Shown: positions 8,485-17,403, counted from the first letter of the stretch. The stretch: DNA of 64,000 nt from Vicingaceae bacterium (GCA_026003395.1 BPHE01000006.1:1-64000); one strand, 5' to 3'. The notes: generated by a model not told the origin, from the sequence alone. A program made the numbers and translations.

Positions 8485-9167
8485 ACCGTCATTGGAAGAA
8501 ATATTGGTGGATACCCGCTACCATCCTTTTGTTTGCTTTTGTTTCCATTTATGTTGTCAATCTCAAAAACTCCCAATCCCAATCTTTGCCTGTTTTTCAT
8601 CCTGCCGACATTAATCCCGATTTGGTTGACCCACACGTTGACAAAACCAAATCCGTTCACACCATTGGCGATTTTCATCTTACCGACCAGGAAGGCAACC
8701 CGGTGACTCCGGAAATATTCAAAAATAAAATTTATGTTGCGGATTTCTTTTTTGTCACTTGTCCAACCATCTGCCCAAAGATGACCAAAAACATGAAAAT
8801 CTTGCAAGACCGTTTTAAGAACGACGACCGAGTGCTTTTCATTTCTCATACCGTCATGCCTGAACACGATTCTGTGCCGGTTTTAAAACAATATGCCATT
8901 GAAAATGGCGTTATCTATGGCAAATGGTATCTAGTGACAGGTGATAAAAAGCACATTTACGACCTCGCAAGGAAACAATATTTTGCCGCTGTCAGTAAAG
9001 GCGACGGTGGACCGGGCGATTTTATCCACACCGAAAATTTTGTGCTGATTGATCCCGATAAACGCATTCGTGGCTTTTATGATGGAACTTCTGCCGAAGA
9101 AATTGATCGCTTAACCAATGATATCAGAACTTTACTCAAGGAATATGAAAAACAACATTTGCAATAG
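8481..9167 (+). CDS. SCO1/SenC family copper-delivery protein
   Basis: A 228-residue membrane-anchored thioredoxin-fold protein. An N-terminal transmembrane segment (about residues 8-25) anchors it. The copper-binding motif CPTICPKM supplies Cys94 and Cys98, and the third ligand His183 lies in DFIHTENF; these are the residues required for copper binding in SCO1 proteins. Family role: delivery of copper to, or reduction of, the CuA site of cytochrome c oxidase in the periplasm. It overlaps the upstream thioredoxin-domain gene by ATGA, and its 3' end overlaps a small lipoprotein gene, so the three form a probable operon. Confidence 0.93.
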   Translation: MNRHWKKYWWIPATILLFAFVSIYVVNLKNSQSQSLPVFHPADINPDLVDPHVDKTKSVHTIGDFHLTDQEGNPVTPEIFKNKIYVADFFFVTCPTICPKMTKNMKILQDRFKNDDRVLFISHTVMPEHDSVPVLKQYAIENGVIYGKWYLVTGDKKHIYDLARKQYFAAVSKGDGGPGDFIHTENFVLIDPDKRIRGFYDGTSAEEIDRLTNDIRTLLKEYEKQHLQ

Positions 9168-9522
9168 ATCATTTTTACATTTCCTACTGTTTTTGATAAC
9201 CGTTCTTGTGTTGTCTTGCAGAAGCAAGAAATTTACTGAAGATACATTTTTCTCCCATAAAAAAGTCAACAAAAAAGGAATTACTAAAGAATATGCCAAT
9301 TCCAAAAAACCACCCAGTGTTGTCATTGCCGAAGAATATCAAGACAATATAGCCACCGACCCCAAAAAAGCCGCCAAAGAATTGAACAAAGAAATGGAAC
9401 GTAGAAAACGCAAAGCCGATAAAAAAAGAGAAAAATACAACAAGAAAATTGAACGCAAGCGTAAACTCAAAAAATACCGCAAAAAAGGCAAAACACAACC
9501 CGAACCAGAAGCCGAACAATAA
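9145..9522 (+). CDS. Small Lys-rich lipoprotein, unknown function
   Basis: The product is 125 residues if translated from the ATG at 9145 (MKNNICNRS), chosen because it starts a proper lipoprotein signal with lipobox VLSC; a longer frame from 9118 adds nine residues without benefit. After the Cys (about residue 25) the protein is short and hydrophilic, and its C-terminal half is an extremely basic run of Lys and Arg (DKKREKYNKKIERKRKLKK). The start lies within the end of the SCO1-like gene, implying translational coupling. Family not recognised. Confidence 0.7.
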   Translation: MKNNICNRSFLHFLLFLITVLVLSCRSKKFTEDTFFSHKKVNKKGITKEYANSKKPPSVVIAEEYQDNIATDPKKAAKELNKEMERRKRKADKKREKYNKKIERKRKLKKYRKKGKTQPEPEAEQ

Positions 9523-9559
9523 TCTTTAATTTCTTTTACACATAAAATTGCCCGGCAAA

Positions 9560-10210
9560 TTATATGCTAAATTTGCTTGAAGAACGGCTGTTTTTCAACA
9601 AATATCTTAGTTCGCTGATTAAAATGCCTGTGGCGCCCCACACAATTTTTTGGTTTAATTCAAAACAAGGCACCTTCATAAAAAGACCGTTTCCGGTCTT
9701 TACTTTCTTTAATGTTACCCGGCAATCCATCAAATCATCCAAAGACACCGGCACAATTTCTTCCACTTCTGTCGGATCCGGTCTGAATATTGCCCGGTCA
9801 TGGTAGATTCCGGCAAACGGCCTCACCAAAAAATTGCTTGGCGGTATGTATAAATCTTCAAGCGTTCGTAAAATTTCAATTTTTCCGGGATTCAATCCGG
9901 TTTCTTCCATCGTCTCGCGCAGAGCGGCATCCTGCCATGTTTTATCTTTTTCATCCAAACTTCCACCGGGAAATGCTATCTGTCCTGAATGCACACCCCT
10001 GTATTTTTTCCGTTCGATCAGCAGCAAGAAAACCTTTTGATTTTCTTCATAAAACAATGCCAAAACCGCCGCTTTTCTCGCATCCTTCAAATATTCATGG
10101 GAAAAATCTACAGCCCTGCCCATAGGCGCCAACAATTCCCTTGCTTTCAACGCTTCCTCCCTCGTAATCTTTGTCTCTTTCAATTTTATGGACAATTCTT
10201 CCAATGTCAT
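9560..10210 (-). CDS. Nudix hydrolase, CoA pyrophosphatase (NudL/YeaB-like)
   Basis: A 216-residue cytoplasmic Nudix enzyme. The UPF0035/NudL signature is present: LLLIERKKYRGVHSGQIAFP followed by GGSLDEKDKTWQDAALRE and TMEETGL, with exactly the spacing of E. coli NudL, in which an Asp stands where other Nudix boxes have Glu. Family activity: cleavage of CoA and its derivatives to 3',5'-ADP and phosphopantetheine. It lies 22 bases downstream of the WG-repeat gene on the same strand and may be cotranscribed with it. Confidence 0.9.
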   Translation of the reverse strand: MTLEELSIKLKETKITREEALKARELLAPMGRAVDFSHEYLKDARKAAVLALFYEENQKVFLLLIERKKYRGVHSGQIAFPGGSLDEKDKTWQDAALRETMEETGLNPGKIEILRTLEDLYIPPSNFLVRPFAGIYHDRAIFRPDPTEVEEIVPVSLDDLMDCRVTLKKVKTGNGLFMKVPCFELNQKIVWGATGILISELRYLLKNSRSSSKFSI

Positions 10211-10232
10211 TCCATACTTTTCTGCTTCCCGT

Positions 10233-11768
10233 TCACAATTTGTTAAAATTCTTGTCGGTCAGGTAGAACTCCCCTTTACGGTCATAAAATATCAAGTATT
10301 TTCCTTCAATCATTTTAACCTCCTTAAACAAAAACGGCGTAAGTTTTCCGGTAGAAATTTTGTACAAACGCATTCGATCCTCTTCGGGAATTATCAAATA
10401 TTCTTTTTCCTTTGGTTCAAGTTTTTGGCAAGTGTCGGGCACCACCATTTCAGTGCTTACATGCATCACTCCATATTTTTCTTTATTGTTTTTTACAATC
10501 ATCAACGTATCGTTTATCCATCCCGTAAAATTCAACTTCAATTGTTTGGATTGTTTTTGATGTATATCGTAAAGCATCACCGGTGCACCCTTCTTTTGCA
10601 AAATCACATAATTTCGTTCAGGCGATGGTAGCATCAACACGTATTCCGGTTTGATAATTTGCTGGAAATTTACGTCTGCCATTCCCAATTTATTGTTTTT
10701 TGAAAAAACAAACAATCCTGCTTTTCCTTCAGGTTTGATCAGGTATTGAAAACCTGCATATTTTTCGGATACAAAATCTTCAAATTTTCTTTTTTTCAAA
10801 TGATAGAAATAAATCGTGTCATTTATCTCGACAATAACCATAGAATCCAATATATCAATGTAATTATACCGGGCAGGCAATAACGTATCTTGGACATACA
10901 TCAACCCCAACCGGTCATCCTCCTTGAATTTTATATAGGGATAATGATCGATATTTATCCAATCGTAAGCAGGTGGATGAATATTCTTCTGTTGTTTGTC
11001 GAAAATACCCATTTTATTGTTCATTTCAAACACCGCCCTACCATTTTTCAAATCACTCAAATTATCAAAAATAAAAGCGACCATTTCCCGACCCAACGTA
11101 TCTATATAACCATATTTGCCATTTTTGGCCGCCACACACCAACCTTCCTGCGGCAAATAAAGATCTTCATAATCAATCTCTGTTATCAATTTTCCTGTAA
11201 TATCCATCAATCCATACTTTTCATCTTTTTTCACAACCAAAAAAGGCCATTCATAATCATCAATTTCCAATTCTTCGGTTTTCAGCAACCATTGTCCGCT
11301 CCGGTTGATAATTCCTTTTGTTTCACCTTTCCTTGCCGGAGCCGTCCCATTTTTAAATTCCCCAATATTATCCCAGTATCCGGGCAAAAATTTGTGTTCT
11401 TCAATTGAATACAAATACCCCGTATCACGGCTTACAACAGCTATCACTTGTTTATTCAACCAATACAAATGCTCACCGATCATCGCTTTCATTTTGCAAT
11501 CGGGAAACTTCCGCAAAAAATTGTGTATCATCGACACATCATCCCAGTCGGATATTGACAGCAATGTAATTCTTCTCCATGCCTCTTTTTCCATTGGTGA
11601 TCCCGGAAATTTCTTCACAAACTGAAGCAACGAATCTACTGTTTGGCTTTTAGTATATAACTCAAACAAACGCGCAAATGCTTTCTCTCTCCACGGATGA
11701 TCGGGATATTGATTCAAAAATTTTTCAAATGCTTCTTTCGTGCCGGAAGCGGTCTGCACTTCATACAA
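10233..11768 (-). CDS. WG-repeat protein, C-terminal part of a probably frameshifted gene
   Basis: This frame of 511 residues has only a TTG start at 11768 and begins inside a helical repeat (LYEVQTASGTKEAFEKFLNQ, then YPDHP) that continues repeats at the end of the upstream lipoprotein frame (FFLENYPDS). From about residue 140 it contains WG/KWG repeats (KYGLMDITGKLI, KYGYIDTLGREM, KMGIFDKQ, RLGLMYVQ, KLGMADVNF), which form beta structures of unknown ligand. The frame is open upstream of the TTG and reads KNNYYKRLYEVQ. I infer that this and the 11761-12360 frame are one protein of about 710 residues broken by a single-base shift. Confidence 0.8.
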   Translation of the reverse strand: MYEVQTASGTKEAFEKFLNQYPDHPWREKAFARLFELYTKSQTVDSLLQFVKKFPGSPMEKEAWRRITLLSISDWDDVSMIHNFLRKFPDCKMKAMIGEHLYWLNKQVIAVVSRDTGYLYSIEEHKFLPGYWDNIGEFKNGTAPARKGETKGIINRSGQWLLKTEELEIDDYEWPFLVVKKDEKYGLMDITGKLITEIDYEDLYLPQEGWCVAAKNGKYGYIDTLGREMVAFIFDNLSDLKNGRAVFEMNNKMGIFDKQQKNIHPPAYDWINIDHYPYIKFKEDDRLGLMYVQDTLLPARYNYIDILDSMVIVEINDTIYFYHLKKRKFEDFVSEKYAGFQYLIKPEGKAGLFVFSKNNKLGMADVNFQQIIKPEYVLMLPSPERNYVILQKKGAPVMLYDIHQKQSKQLKLNFTGWINDTLMIVKNNKEKYGVMHVSTEMVVPDTCQKLEPKEKEYLIIPEEDRMRLYKISTGKLTPFLFKEVKMIEGKYLIFYDRKGEFYLTDKNFNKL

Positions 11769-12360
11769 CCTCTTGTAATAGTTGTTCTTCTGCCCATTGT
11801 TTCCAATATGAGTCCGGATAGTTTTCTAAAAAAAATTTCCACCCATCCGGTGTGTTTACCACAGTCAAAGAATCCACAATCAATTTGTCCCGGTAATACA
11901 GCGCACTATCCCTGTATGGATGATTTTTATATTCATTCAAAAATTTCTCCCAATACTCCCTTCTTCCGGTGTTTTTATACTGCTCAAAATGTTTCCGGCC
12001 AATCGATGCATACAAACTATCTATCATCAACGAATCTACACCCTGTTTCTCCTTCCATTTATTTTTAGTTTTTACCGGCACCCCGGGATACAAAATTTTT
12101 GCCTGATGTATATAATGAAAAGCCGAATCAAGATTGGTAAAAGGATTATCACTCCTTCCATAAATAATGGCGAGCCCTGTGTATGCAACAGTTTTTTTAC
12201 GTTTGTATCGGGCTAGCTTGTAAAAATTTTTTTTCGCCGCAAAATAATTATATACAGATAATTGACGATAAGCCCGCTTAGTATTCACACACGCACTCAT
12301 TAGCCACACCGACATTCCCGTCAGAGCCAGGCACTGCCATATCTTCCTTTTAACCTTCAC
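11761..12360 (-). CDS. Lipoprotein, N-terminal part of a probably frameshifted WG-repeat protein
   Basis: A 199-residue frame with a lipoprotein signal (WLMSAC, Cys24). After the Cys come YRQLSVYNYFAAKKNFYKLA and TVAYTGLAIIYGRSDNPF, an arrangement I associate with the N-termini of large Bacteroidota WG-repeat proteins, and then helical repeats with the recurring ending FLNEYKNHPYRDSAL / FFLENYPDSYW. The frame closes with WAEEQLLQEVV and a stop that overlaps the next frame by 8 bases; the same repeat pattern resumes in that frame. Probable single gene; either a sequence error, a true mutation, or translational coupling of two proteins. Confidence 0.75.
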   Translation of the reverse strand: MKVKRKIWQCLALTGMSVWLMSACVNTKRAYRQLSVYNYFAAKKNFYKLARYKRKKTVAYTGLAIIYGRSDNPFTNLDSAFHYIHQAKILYPGVPVKTKNKWKEKQGVDSLMIDSLYASIGRKHFEQYKNTGRREYWEKFLNEYKNHPYRDSALYYRDKLIVDSLTVVNTPDGWKFFLENYPDSYWKQWAEEQLLQEVV

Positions 12361-12548
12361 AAATATATGATTTGAAAATCAACTAAATTTTGCCGTAAAG
12401 ATACACAAAGCACACAATAAACTTCTCTATCAGAATAGTTTCGCTTACAAACCACACCCTTCACAAAATTTTTCAATTTATCTTTTTCACACTCCACTAT
12501 TCATCATTTATATCCAACATTCAAAGCCATTTATCCGGTTCATAATCA
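12361..12548. other. Intergenic stretch, promoter region of the divergent genes
   Basis: Between the minus-strand lipoprotein start (12360) and the GC-rich island. AT-rich, no coding frame seen; it probably holds the promoter of the WG-repeat operon, but I cannot point to a clear TAnnTTTG element. Confidence 0.4.
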
Positions 12549-12694
12549 GGGCGGCTTAACGGCGTTTCACTACAAGTCCGCGCGGCTCAGCCTCGGGCTG
12601 CATAGTCGCAAGGCGATCCTCCTGCCGTCGGCTGCCTTGCTCCTTGCCTCCCGGGCTTCGCCGCTTGCGGGCTTTCCGTTCACCGCCGGCCGCA
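12549..12694. repeat. Short GC-rich structured island
   Basis: A block of about 145 bases that is roughly two-thirds G+C by hand count (98 of 144 bases from 12551), inside a strongly AT-rich intergenic region. It contains several potential stems (CAGCCTCGGGCTG; GCAAGGC paired with GCCTTGC; repeated GGGCTT) and imperfectly matching ends (GCGGCTTAACGG against the complement of CCGTTCACCGCC). No coding frame. The appearance is that of an intergenic repeat or a structured element such as a degenerate attC site or mobile palindrome. GCTTAAC at 12554-12560 fits the RYYYAAC end of attC sites, but I found no GTTRRRY partner. Confidence 0.6.
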
Positions 12695-12749
12695 ATTAAA
12701 ATTCTTTCAGCATATAACATTTCGCTTCCATTTTGAGTATAACTAAAAT

Positions 12750-14141
12750 ATGAAAACTATCCGCATACATATCCCTTTGCATACATTTTGCTTTATTTTT
12801 CTTTTCATCCTCACCACTTGCCAACCACGCAATAAACAACCATCTGGCACGACTGCCCGCGATTGGCCCCAAATCATTAAAGATGGCGAACTAAAAGTAT
12901 TGATCGACCTCAGCCCTACCGGTTATTTCATCAAACAAGGCCAACCTACCGGTTTTGAATTCGAATTAATTTCTGCTTTCTGCAAAGACCACAACCTTTT
13001 TCTCAACACCATCATTATAGAAAACTTCGACCATATTTTCCACTACCTCGACAGTGGCTTGGTCGACCTTGCCGCTGCCAATCTCACCATCACATCCCAA
13101 CGCAAAAAAAAAGCACTTTTCACCACACCGGTCACCATTACGCAAATTCTTTTGATAAAAAACAAACATACACCCGACTCATCCCTCAAAGTATATCTCC
13201 GCAAAAACTCTTCTTATTCCCGGAATATTCAATCAATAAACCATTCTTTGCCCCTCACCTTTGAATTTGTATCGGGCAATATAGATGACTACGACATTCT
13301 TGATTCTGTCAATACAGGCAATTTTCAAGCAACACTGATTGATGAAAATACATTCAATATCTTTAAACATAAATTTCCCAACATTCAAATTGTCACAAAT
13401 CTTGGCATTCCACAAAAAATTGCTTGGGCTGTTTCTATCCGTTCCAAAAAACTGCATCAAAAACTCAACCATTGGTTGAAAAAATTTAAAAAAACCCGTC
13501 AATATCAACGTTTAATCCACAAATATTTTCGCCACTCACAATCATCCTATGTCAATCAATTTATTGCTTTAAAGAAAAAAAGACGCATAAACATTACACC
13601 ATTTGATGAAACTTTTAAAGGTGCAGCCAAACGCACCGGCGTCGATTGGCTTTTGTTGGCAGCCATTGCTTATAACGAAAGCCGTTTTAACGACTCGGCT
13701 GTTTCCCATAAAAATGCCACGGGCATTATGCAACTTATGCCTCAAACAGCCGCACAATTCAATATCGATAGTAGCAGCAGTCGTTATGAACATATTTTAG
13801 CCGGTGCCAAATTGTATAAAATTTTCTATAGTCGTTGGTTGAAAATAACCTCCGATTCTTCATTTGCCGTTAAGTTGGCATTGGCTTCTTACAATGCCGG
13901 TATGGGACACATCCTTGATGCCTACCGCCTTGCTGTGCATCTCAATAACAATCGACCCGATTGGTATGACATACAGTATTATCTATTGCACAAAAACAGG
14001 CCTGAATATTACAAGTCAGAGTGGGTGAAGCACGGCAGATGTTTTTGTAAAGAACCTGTAAACTTTGTACACAACGTTCTAAATATCTATCATCTCTACA
14101 AATCCATTGATAATTATATGCAGAACAAACAAAATGTTTAG
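12750..14141 (+). CDS. MltF-like membrane-bound lytic murein transglycosylase
   Basis: A 463-residue lipoprotein (lipobox LTTC). Residues about 45-260 form a periplasmic solute-binding protein family 3 domain (ELKVLIDLSPTGYFIKQGQP, GFEFELISAF, LAAANLTITSQRKKKALFT). Residues about 280-430 form an SLT lysozyme-like domain with the catalytic Glu in AIAYNESRFND, the motif GIMQLMPQTA and the ASYNAGMGH loop. This is the two-domain plan of MltF, which cleaves peptidoglycan glycan strands at the outer membrane and may be regulated by a ligand bound to the first domain. It ends convergently with the PorE-like gene, overlapping it by 4 bases. Confidence 0.93.
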   Translation: MKTIRIHIPLHTFCFIFLFILTTCQPRNKQPSGTTARDWPQIIKDGELKVLIDLSPTGYFIKQGQPTGFEFELISAFCKDHNLFLNTIIIENFDHIFHYLDSGLVDLAAANLTITSQRKKKALFTTPVTITQILLIKNKHTPDSSLKVYLRKNSSYSRNIQSINHSLPLTFEFVSGNIDDYDILDSVNTGNFQATLIDENTFNIFKHKFPNIQIVTNLGIPQKIAWAVSIRSKKLHQKLNHWLKKFKKTRQYQRLIHKYFRHSQSSYVNQFIALKKKRRINITPFDETFKGAAKRTGVDWLLLAAIAYNESRFNDSAVSHKNATGIMQLMPQTAAQFNIDSSSSRYEHILAGAKLYKIFYSRWLKITSDSSFAVKLALASYNAGMGHILDAYRLAVHLNNNRPDWYDIQYYLLHKNRPEYYKSEWVKHGRCFCKEPVNFVHNVLNIYHLYKSIDNYMQNKQNV

Positions 14142-16669
14142 TTTACACTTCGCCCATAGAAATTCACTTTTATCAAATCTTGCATCAACATCCTTTTTCC
14201 GTTGTAAAAAGGTGTAATCCATGCATCGGTCTGTCCGGCTTTGATTATTTTCTGCCTTAACGCTTCTGCTTCTCTGAGTGTTGTAAATCTTCCTTGTGTA
14301 AACCTGGTGATTCCATCAGGATAATCTCTGATAACCGGTTGCCCGAATTGTATCAAATGGTCATATTTATAATTCTCCGGATGGCGGTATGCGGCAATTT
14401 GCACTTCAAAATGCAATCCTTCTGCACAAATATTGCCTCCTTTGCTTAGCAGCAGATTATACCATTTTGGGTCGTTCAAATCCTTATCCACCAGGTCAGA
14501 AAAATCAACCGGTGGTTGATTGGGATTACACGGATAGTCGGCATACTCTTTCAATGTTTTACGTTGACCAAAAACAAATACCGTCACAAAAGCATCCTCG
14601 CTTTTCTTCTCTTTTTCTATCAACATTTTCCTGAATTCTTCGGCTTCTCTCAAAGTGTTGAACGGCCCGAATGCACATCTAGTCAAACCATCTTCCGGAT
14701 ATTTTTTACATTCTATGGGGCCATATTTTTCCCAATATTGACGGTCAAATTGCGAAACATCCGTATAACTGCCTATCTCAACTTTAAATGTCACTCCGTC
14801 AATGGGTGTGTCGTACACATTTTTCAATTTTTCCCTTTCAATTTTATCTTTATCAAATATTTTATCCGTATTCAATTCTGTCATTTTATCATTCACATAT
14901 TTTGCGGTGTCTTGCGGATTGATGATGCTGTTGTCTGTCCCTTTCACCACATCATTCAGGTTATAGTTTGTTTGGGTCACGTTGCTTCTGTTGTCTGTTT
15001 GTGCAATGCTTTTAAACTTGGCTATTTGCTGATTGAGTTTTTCTTGCAAAGACATGGGCTTTTCCACATCCTGCACCTTTGCCGCAAAATCTTTTGATTT
15101 CAAAGCAATATCATGCTCCAATTGTACGTATGTTTCAAGGTTTTCTACATTGAGATATTCGATTTGCGGTTCATAACCATCCAATTCTATGGCTATTTTA
15201 TATTTGTTTCCGGGGGTGAGTGCAAGCATATACTTTCCCGTAGCTTCATTTGATTTATATTTTCCAACCAATTCCCCGGTGTTTTCATTGGTAACGGTAA
15301 TGTCGGCTGCTGCAGGTTCATCATTTGCCGTCACAACCCCAAGCACCAAAGCCAGAATCGGTTTTTTGCCAAAATGGCCCGGTGTTACGGTGAAAATATC
15401 GTGTCCTCCCAAACTTTGCATTCTTGCCGATGAATAATATCCCGTATTTCCATCTGCCGAAAGCACATAAAACCTGTCATCATCAATCGTATTGACCGGA
15501 GCACCCACATTCACCGGCTTGGTCCATTGATTATTCTCCAAATTGCTGTAAAAAATATCATACCCACCCATGGAGTTATGACCTTCGGAACTAAAATACA
15601 AGGTCACGCCATCAGGGTGCCAATACGGCGAATCTTCGTTATACTTCGTATTGATTGTAGGACCCAGATTTTTCACGTTCCCATAGGTGCCATCCGGCAA
15701 TCTCTCTGCTATGTATAGGTCTCTACCTCCAAAACCTCCCGGCCGGTCCGATGCAAATATCATAAAACGCTCATCCGACGATAATGTAGCGCTGCCTTCC
15801 CAATAATTTGTGTTGATTTCTCCTTGCACTTTTACAGGCCTTGACCATTCTGTTCCCTGCAGGTAACTAATGTAAATGTCTCCGTTATCTTTTTTTGTAC
15901 TCTTAAAAATCAACAATTTTTGCCCATCTACGCTCAATGCAATACTCGCGTCATGTTTGGTGGTGTTGATATTGTTTCCAATACTGACCGGCTCACTCCA
16001 TTGACCATCTTTTTTGTAGCTGATCATGATATCCTCGAAATAATCTCCGTCGGGGTCCGGCTTTCCGTATTTGTTCTGCAGTCCACCCAAACTTTTTGGC
16101 CCTCTGTAGGTAAATATCAACACCGATTCATCCGGTGTAATCAATGGCACATACTCATGGTAGCGTGTATTGATTGGCGGCCCGACAGGATCAATGGATA
16201 TCTTTTCATTTACATCCGACGCAAGTTTTTTTGCATTTTCGCATTGCGATAAATATCTCTGTGCCGTCTCTTTATCTTCTTGCGCAATGTCCATTCGCAT
16301 GTATTTTTTGAAAGTTTTTATGGCCTCATCGAAATTTTTATTCAATTGATATGCCCGGGCCAAATAAAAAACCACATCCGGATTTTCTTTATTTTTTGCA
16401 TAAACATCTTCGATGAGTTTCAATGATTCGGAACGGTCGCCTTCTCCATACATTGAAGAAACGGCATACATCAATTGGTAGTAAACATTTTCCGGAAATG
16501 CTTTGTATAGTTTCTCATAATACTGCGCCGAACGTGTGAAATTCCCTTCTGAAAAATAATAATCTGCTTTCTCTTCGTTAATTTTAATTTCTTTTTTCGA
16601 CATTTGTTGGGCAAATGTGATGTTAAAACACATGATCAACAAAATGAAAATGGATTTCTTTTTAAACAT
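14138..16669 (-). CDS. PorE-like exported protein: TPR, PD40 propeller, carboxypeptidase-regulatory domain, two SPOR domains
   Basis: An 843-residue protein with signal peptide (cleavage near residue 21, ...FNITFAQ). Domains in order: TPR-like helices (about 25-130), PD40/WD40-like beta-propeller (about 165-430; repeated SADGQKLLIF, SSDERFMIFASDRPGG, HPDGVTLYFSSEGH), a carboxypeptidase-regulatory-like beta-sandwich (about 440-520), a Gln/Asn-rich linker, then two SPOR-type domains (about 640-735 and 750-840), each with FKVEIGSY or FEVQIAAY, a TRCAFGPF or TRFTQGRF turn, NTLREAE helix and a C-terminal AFVTVFVFGQRK or AWITPFYNGKR strand. The first three domains match the T9SS protein PorE and related proteins, which end in an OmpA-like peptidoglycan-binding domain; here SPOR domains, which bind denuded glycan, take that place. 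A role as periplasmic anchor is an inference. Confidence 0.85.
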   Translation of the reverse strand: MFKKKSIFILLIMCFNITFAQQMSKKEIKINEEKADYYFSEGNFTRSAQYYEKLYKAFPENVYYQLMYAVSSMYGEGDRSESLKLIEDVYAKNKENPDVVFYLARAYQLNKNFDEAIKTFKKYMRMDIAQEDKETAQRYLSQCENAKKLASDVNEKISIDPVGPPINTRYHEYVPLITPDESVLIFTYRGPKSLGGLQNKYGKPDPDGDYFEDIMISYKKDGQWSEPVSIGNNINTTKHDASIALSVDGQKLLIFKSTKKDNGDIYISYLQGTEWSRPVKVQGEINTNYWEGSATLSSDERFMIFASDRPGGFGGRDLYIAERLPDGTYGNVKNLGPTINTKYNEDSPYWHPDGVTLYFSSEGHNSMGGYDIFYSNLENNQWTKPVNVGAPVNTIDDDRFYVLSADGNTGYYSSARMQSLGGHDIFTVTPGHFGKKPILALVLGVVTANDEPAAADITVTNENTGELVGKYKSNEATGKYMLALTPGNKYKIAIELDGYEPQIEYLNVENLETYVQLEHDIALKSKDFAAKVQDVEKPMSLQEKLNQQIAKFKSIAQTDNRSNVTQTNYNLNDVVKGTDNSIINPQDTAKYVNDKMTELNTDKIFDKDKIEREKLKNVYDTPIDGVTFKVEIGSYTDVSQFDRQYWEKYGPIECKKYPEDGLTRCAFGPFNTLREAEEFRKMLIEKEKKSEDAFVTVFVFGQRKTLKEYADYPCNPNQPPVDFSDLVDKDLNDPKWYNLLLSKGGNICAEGLHFEVQIAAYRHPENYKYDHLIQFGQPVIRDYPDGITRFTQGRFTTLREAEALRQKIIKAGQTDAWITPFYNGKRMLMQDLIKVNFYGRSVN

Positions 16670-16764
16670 ATCATTGGTTTTTCACGAAACTATAATTTGT
16701 TTTGACATGATTTTATTAACACTTTATTAACTTTTAAACGGAGTTATTAACAACTTTTCGACAT

Positions 16765-17403
16765 ATGGAGTTTGTCAATGAATTAATAAGACAATTTACA
16801 GAGTTGTATACTTCTGATTCTCCGGCTGTTTTAAAAGAAATTGAAAACGAAACATGGAAAAAACAATTGATGCCCCGTATGATCTCCGGAGAATATCAGG
16901 GTAGAATTTTAAGTTTAATTAGTCGTATTAAGCAACCCGGCAAAATATTGGAAATTGGCACTTTCACCGGTTATTCTGCCATTTGCTTGGCCGAAGGTCT
17001 TAAAGAAGATGGTTGTTTAATTTCTATAGAAATCAATGACGAGTTGAAAAAAATCATCCTGGATAATTGGAAAAAAGCAGGTGTGGCAAATCGTTGCAAG
17101 TTATTTATCGGAAATGCTTTAGAAATTCTGCAAGACATTGACGATATTTTTGATTTGGTTTTTATCGATGCCGATAAAGAAAATTATCCGGATTATTTTA
17201 AAGCACTGCAAAAAAATTTGAAACCGGGTTCGATAATCATTGCCGACAATGTTTTATGGAACGGAAAAGTGCTAAAACCCTCATCCGCTGATGATGACAC
17301 GGCAGGTATAATCAAATATCTTAATTTACTAAAATCGAATGAGCAATTTTTTAACGTCCTTCTTCCTGTTAGAGATGGTTTAATGATTTCCCTCAAACTT
17401 TAA
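16765..17403 (+). CDS. Class I SAM-dependent O-methyltransferase (caffeoyl-CoA OMT-like)
   Basis: A 212-residue enzyme of the cation-dependent O-methyltransferase family. Seen: AdoMet-binding glycine motif ILEIGTFTGYSAICLAEGL (about 69-87), acidic residue at the end of strand 2 (LISIEINDEL), the metal-binding Asp in DLVFIDADKENY, and IIIADNVLWNGKV near residue 157. The natural substrate cannot be told from sequence; family members methylate catechols and related phenols. It lies 25 bases upstream of the HYC_CC_PP protein and metal-efflux genes on the same strand, but a separate TAATTTTG element at 17414-17421 suggests that they may have their own promoter. Confidence 0.93.
   Translation: MEFVNELIRQFTELYTSDSPAVLKEIENETWKKQLMPRMISGEYQGRILSLISRIKQPGKILEIGTFTGYSAICLAEGLKEDGCLISIEINDELKKIILDNWKKAGVANRCKLFIGNALEILQDIDDIFDLVFIDADKENYPDYFKALQKNLKPGSIIIADNVLWNGKVLKPSSADDDTAGIIKYLNLLKSNEQFFNVLLPVRDGLMISLKL

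Noticed and set aside
8427-8867. 146-residue minus-strand ORF
   Set aside because: Antisense to the SCO1-like gene, whose metal-binding residues are all present.
9184-9519. 111-residue Phe-rich minus-strand ORF
   Set aside because: It is the mirror of the Lys-rich codons (AAA/AAG) of the small lipoprotein gene and shows no family features.
12549-12694. Integron attC site
   Set aside because: One RYYYAAC box is present, but no GTTRRRY at the other end and no integrase or cassette genes nearby; kept only as an unexplained GC-rich island.
14516-15097. 193-residue plus-strand ORF opposite the PorE-like gene
   Set aside because: Phe- and His-rich shadow of a strongly supported gene on the other strand.
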